Source: Melastoma dodecandrum (lineage: Eukaryota; Streptophyta; Magnoliopsida; Myrtales; Melastomataceae). Taken from it: 64,000 nt of DNA. The notes below the pieces were generated by a model. The model was not told the origin of the DNA. It searched no databases and worked only from the letters and a program-made list of their open reading frames with translations. The position numbers and the translations under genes are program-made. Below are positions 61,793 through 64,000 of this stretch, piece after piece. The stretch spans positions 62,001 to 126,000 of the forward strand of contig JARUPY010000321.1 of the NCBI GenBank assembly GCA_029817715.1, in the 5' to 3' direction. Within the stretch, counting starts at the first letter, position 1; every line of letters begins with the position of its first letter.

Positions 61793-64000
61793 AGGGACCC
61801 GAATGTCGAATGTAGAACACTAATTTTGAATCATTTGGGAATCATTTGGGGATCATTTAGGCCTCGAAAAATGCAAGTTCGGAAGCACCAAGGTTCGGAG
61901 CATGCGGCATGCACAACTTTGCGTAAGTTGTGCGTGGTGTTTCTCGTTGTGCACATGAACTCATTCCAATGAAAGGAATCCGAATATCGAATGTAGAACT
62001 CTAATTTTAAATAGTTTGGAAAACATTTGGGTATCATTTAGGCTTCGGAAAATGCAAGTTCAGAAGCACAAGGGTTCGGAGCATGCGGGATGCACAACTT
62101 TGCGTAAGTTGTGTGCAGGGTTCCTCCCTCTGCACACGAACTCATTCCAACGAAAGGGGCCCGAATGTCGAATGTAGAACTCCAATTTTGAATGGTTTGG
62201 GAAACATTTGGGGATCATTTAGGATTCCAAAAGTGCAAGTTCGGAAGCACCAAAATTCGGAGCATAAGGGATGCACAACTTTGCGTAAGTTGTGCGCGGG
62301 GTTCCTCATTGTGCACATGAACTCATTCCAACGAAAGGGACCCGAATTTTGAATGTAGAACTCTAATTTTGAATAGTTTGGGAAACATTTGGGGATCATT
62401 TAGGCTTCGAAAAATGCAAGTTCGGAAGCACCAAGGTTCGGAGCATGCGGGATGCACAACTTTGCGTAACTGGCGCGCGGGGTTCCTCATTGTGCACATG
62501 AACTCATTCGAACGAAAGGGACACGAATGTCGAATGTAGAACTCTAATTTTGAATCGTTTGGGAAACATTTGAGGATTATTTAGGCTTCAGAAAATGTAA
62601 GTTCGGTAGCACCAAGGTTCGGAGCATGCGGGATGCACAACTTTGCGTAAGTTGTGCACATGAACTCATTCCAACGAAAAGGACCCGAATGTCGAATGTA
62701 TAACTCTAATTTTGAGTAGTTAGGGAAATAATTAAGAATCATTTAGGCTACCGAAAATGCAAGTTCAGAAGCATGAAAGTTTTGAGCTTGCGGGATGCAC
62801 AACTTTGCTTATGTTGTGCGCAGGGTTCCTCATTGTTCACAGCAACTCATTCCAATGAAAGGGACCCGAATGTCGAATGTAGAACCCTAATTTGGAATAG
62901 TTTGGGAAACATTTAGGGATCATTTAGGCTTTCAAAAATGCATGTTCGGAAGCACCAATGTTCAGACCATGCGGGACGCACAACTTTGCGTATGTTGTGC
63001 GCGGGGTTCTCATTGTGCACATGAACTCATTCCAACGAAAGCAACCCGAATGTAAAATGTAGAACACCAATTTGAAATTGTTTGGGAATCATTTGATGAT
63101 CATTTAGGCTTCGGAAATTGCAAGTTCGAAAGCACCAAGGTTCGGAGCATGCGGGATGCACAACTTTGCGTAAGTTGGGCGCGGGGTTCCTCATTGTGCA
63201 CATGAACTCATTCCAACACAAAGGACCCGAATCTCGAATGTACAAATGTTATTTTGAATCGTTTGGGAAACATTTGAGGAGCATTTAGGCTTCGGAACAT
63301 GTAAGTTTGGAAGCACTAAGGTTCGGGGCATGCGGGATGCACAACTTTGCGTAAGCTGTGCGCGGGGTTTCTCGTTGTGCACATGATCTCATTCCAACGA
63401 AAGGGACCCGAATGTTGAAAGTAGTACTCTAAGTTTGAATAGTTTGGGAAACTTTTGGGGATCATTTAGGCTTCGAAAAATGAAAGTTCGGAAGCACCAA
63501 GGTTCGAAGCATGCGGGATGCCCTACTTTGCGTAAGTTGTGCGCGGGGTTCCTCATTGTGCACATGAACTCATTCCAATGAAAGGAATCCGAATGTCGAA
63601 TGTAGTACTCTAATTTTGAATAGTTTGGGAAACATTTGGGGATCATTTAGGCTTCAGAAAATGAAAGTTCGGAAGCACCAAGGTACGGAGCATGCGGGAT
63701 GCACAACTTTGCGTAAGTTGTGCGCGGGGGTTTCCTCATTGTGCACATGAACTCATTCCAATGAAAGGAATCCGAATGTCGAATGTAGAACTCTAATTTT
63801 GAATAGTTCGGGAACCATTTAGGGATCATTTAGGCTTCGGAAAATGCTAGTTCGGATGCACCAAGGGAGCATGCGGGATGCACAACTTTGCGTAAGTTGT
63901 GCGCAGGGTTCCTCATTGTGCACATGAAGTCATTCAAACAAAAGGGACTTGAATGTCGAATGTAGAACTCCAAGTTTGAATAGTTTGGGAAAACTTTGGG

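Larger units (their letters stand above)
61671..61851. repeat. Representative family B monomer (181 bp)
   Basis: A near-consensus B unit. It contains the CENP-B-like 17-mer at 61,712-61,728, a perfect 9-bp-arm dyad at 61,730-61,752, and the B-specific insertion at about 61,770-61,785, where one base differs from consensus (CACATCAACTC). The minus-strand TTCGTTGGAA core lies at 61,783-61,792. Confidence 0.9.
50931..64000. repeat. Family B satellite array, 181-bp monomers
   Basis: About 72 monomers of 181 bp. Family B equals family A plus ACATGAACTCATTCC inserted between GTGC and AACG, together with diagnostic ACAACTTTG (A: ACAACCTTG), GTCGAATG (A: GTCAAATG), CTCTAATTTT (A: CTCCAATTTT) and GAAACATTT (A: GAAGCATTT). 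Units differ from each other far more than in family A. Common subvariants are AAGCTGTGC with TTTCTCGTTGTGC, and CCAATGAAAGGAATCCG with TTCATTGG on the minus strand. Long-range matches occur at multiples of 181 bp (for example 54,431 and 56,060, 1,629 bp apart, sharing GGCCTCGAAAAAAGCAAC). The array runs off the right edge. No gene or mobile element is seen. Confidence 0.96.

Noticed and set aside
1..64000. Hundreds of short open reading frames (60-147 codons) on both strands with similar cysteine-rich products
   Set aside because: They recur with the 166- or 181-bp period, overlap on opposite strands, change frame each unit, and have no start context, introns or recognisable domain. They are produced by the satellite itself.
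1..64000. Possible identity with a known plant centromeric satellite of similar length
   Set aside because: By eye the monomer does not resemble Arabidopsis 178-bp, rice CentO or maize CentC. Other 166- and 181-bp satellites exist, but I cannot compare sequences from memory, so no name is given. A search of satellite databases with 8,829-8,994 would decide.
1..64000. Ribosomal intergenic spacer subrepeats or subtelomeric repeats
   Set aside because: No rRNA gene sequence, telomeric heptamer or hexamer, or pol I-like spacer feature is seen anywhere in 64 kb.
34801..64000. A genuine canonical CENP-B box on the minus strand of family B
   Set aside because: Only the TTCGTTGGAA part matches; the essential CGGG is absent (GAGT in its place), so it is reported only as a partial core.

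Overview
The whole 64 kb window is one uninterrupted, head-to-tail satellite DNA array. I see no gene, RNA gene, transposon, CRISPR array, telomeric repeat or unique sequence. Every monomer I inspected runs in the same orientation. The only open reading frames are 60-147 codons long, recur once per monomer on both strands, and shift frame from unit to unit because the unit length is not a multiple of three. They are artefacts of the repeat. The window is therefore eukaryotic heterochromatin. Nucleosome-sized monomers of 166-181 bp in a megarepeat with higher-order structure are typical of a centromeric or pericentromeric array, but sequence alone cannot prove centromere function. The monomer is not one I recognise: by eye it matches neither Arabidopsis 178-bp, rice CentO, maize CentC nor alpha satellite. 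I do not name a species; a flowering plant is a reasonable guess from length and style only.

Layout. (1) 1-34,880: family A, a 166-bp monomer (48% GC, about 210 copies). It contains indel-rich blocks at 3,651-5,765, 6,097-6,446 and 6,943-7,667, a 167-bp sub-block at about 27,830-29,060, and patches of dimeric (332-bp) order. (2) 34,880-50,930: a mosaic zone in which 166-bp units (A-like and a variant C) alternate with a 181-bp family B. The zone is organised into higher-order repeats of 1,222, 1,383, 1,930 and 1,401 bp. (3) about 50,930-64,000: family B only, 181 bp, more divergent. It carries a distinctive monomer variant (D) that recurs at whole-number multiples of 181 bp.

Family B differs from A by one 15-bp insertion and a few linked substitutions. 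Two features stand out across families. Each consensus monomer holds the 17-mer GTTCGGAGCATGCGGGA, which keeps all nine essential positions of the mammalian CENP-B box (NTTCGNNNNANNCGGGN). Immediately next to it lies a 23-bp dyad with 9-bp arms (perfect in B, one mismatch in A). The B insertion also creates a second, partial CENP-B-like core, TTCGTTGGAA, on the minus strand. Together these make the array a good candidate for a centromere-competent satellite, which is an inference that needs CENH3/CENP-A mapping.

The array also preserves readable traces of its own evolution: shared truncated monomers, a 1,056-bp contraction between two C-type units, slippage deletions between TTGTGC repeats, and blocks of invariant monomers.
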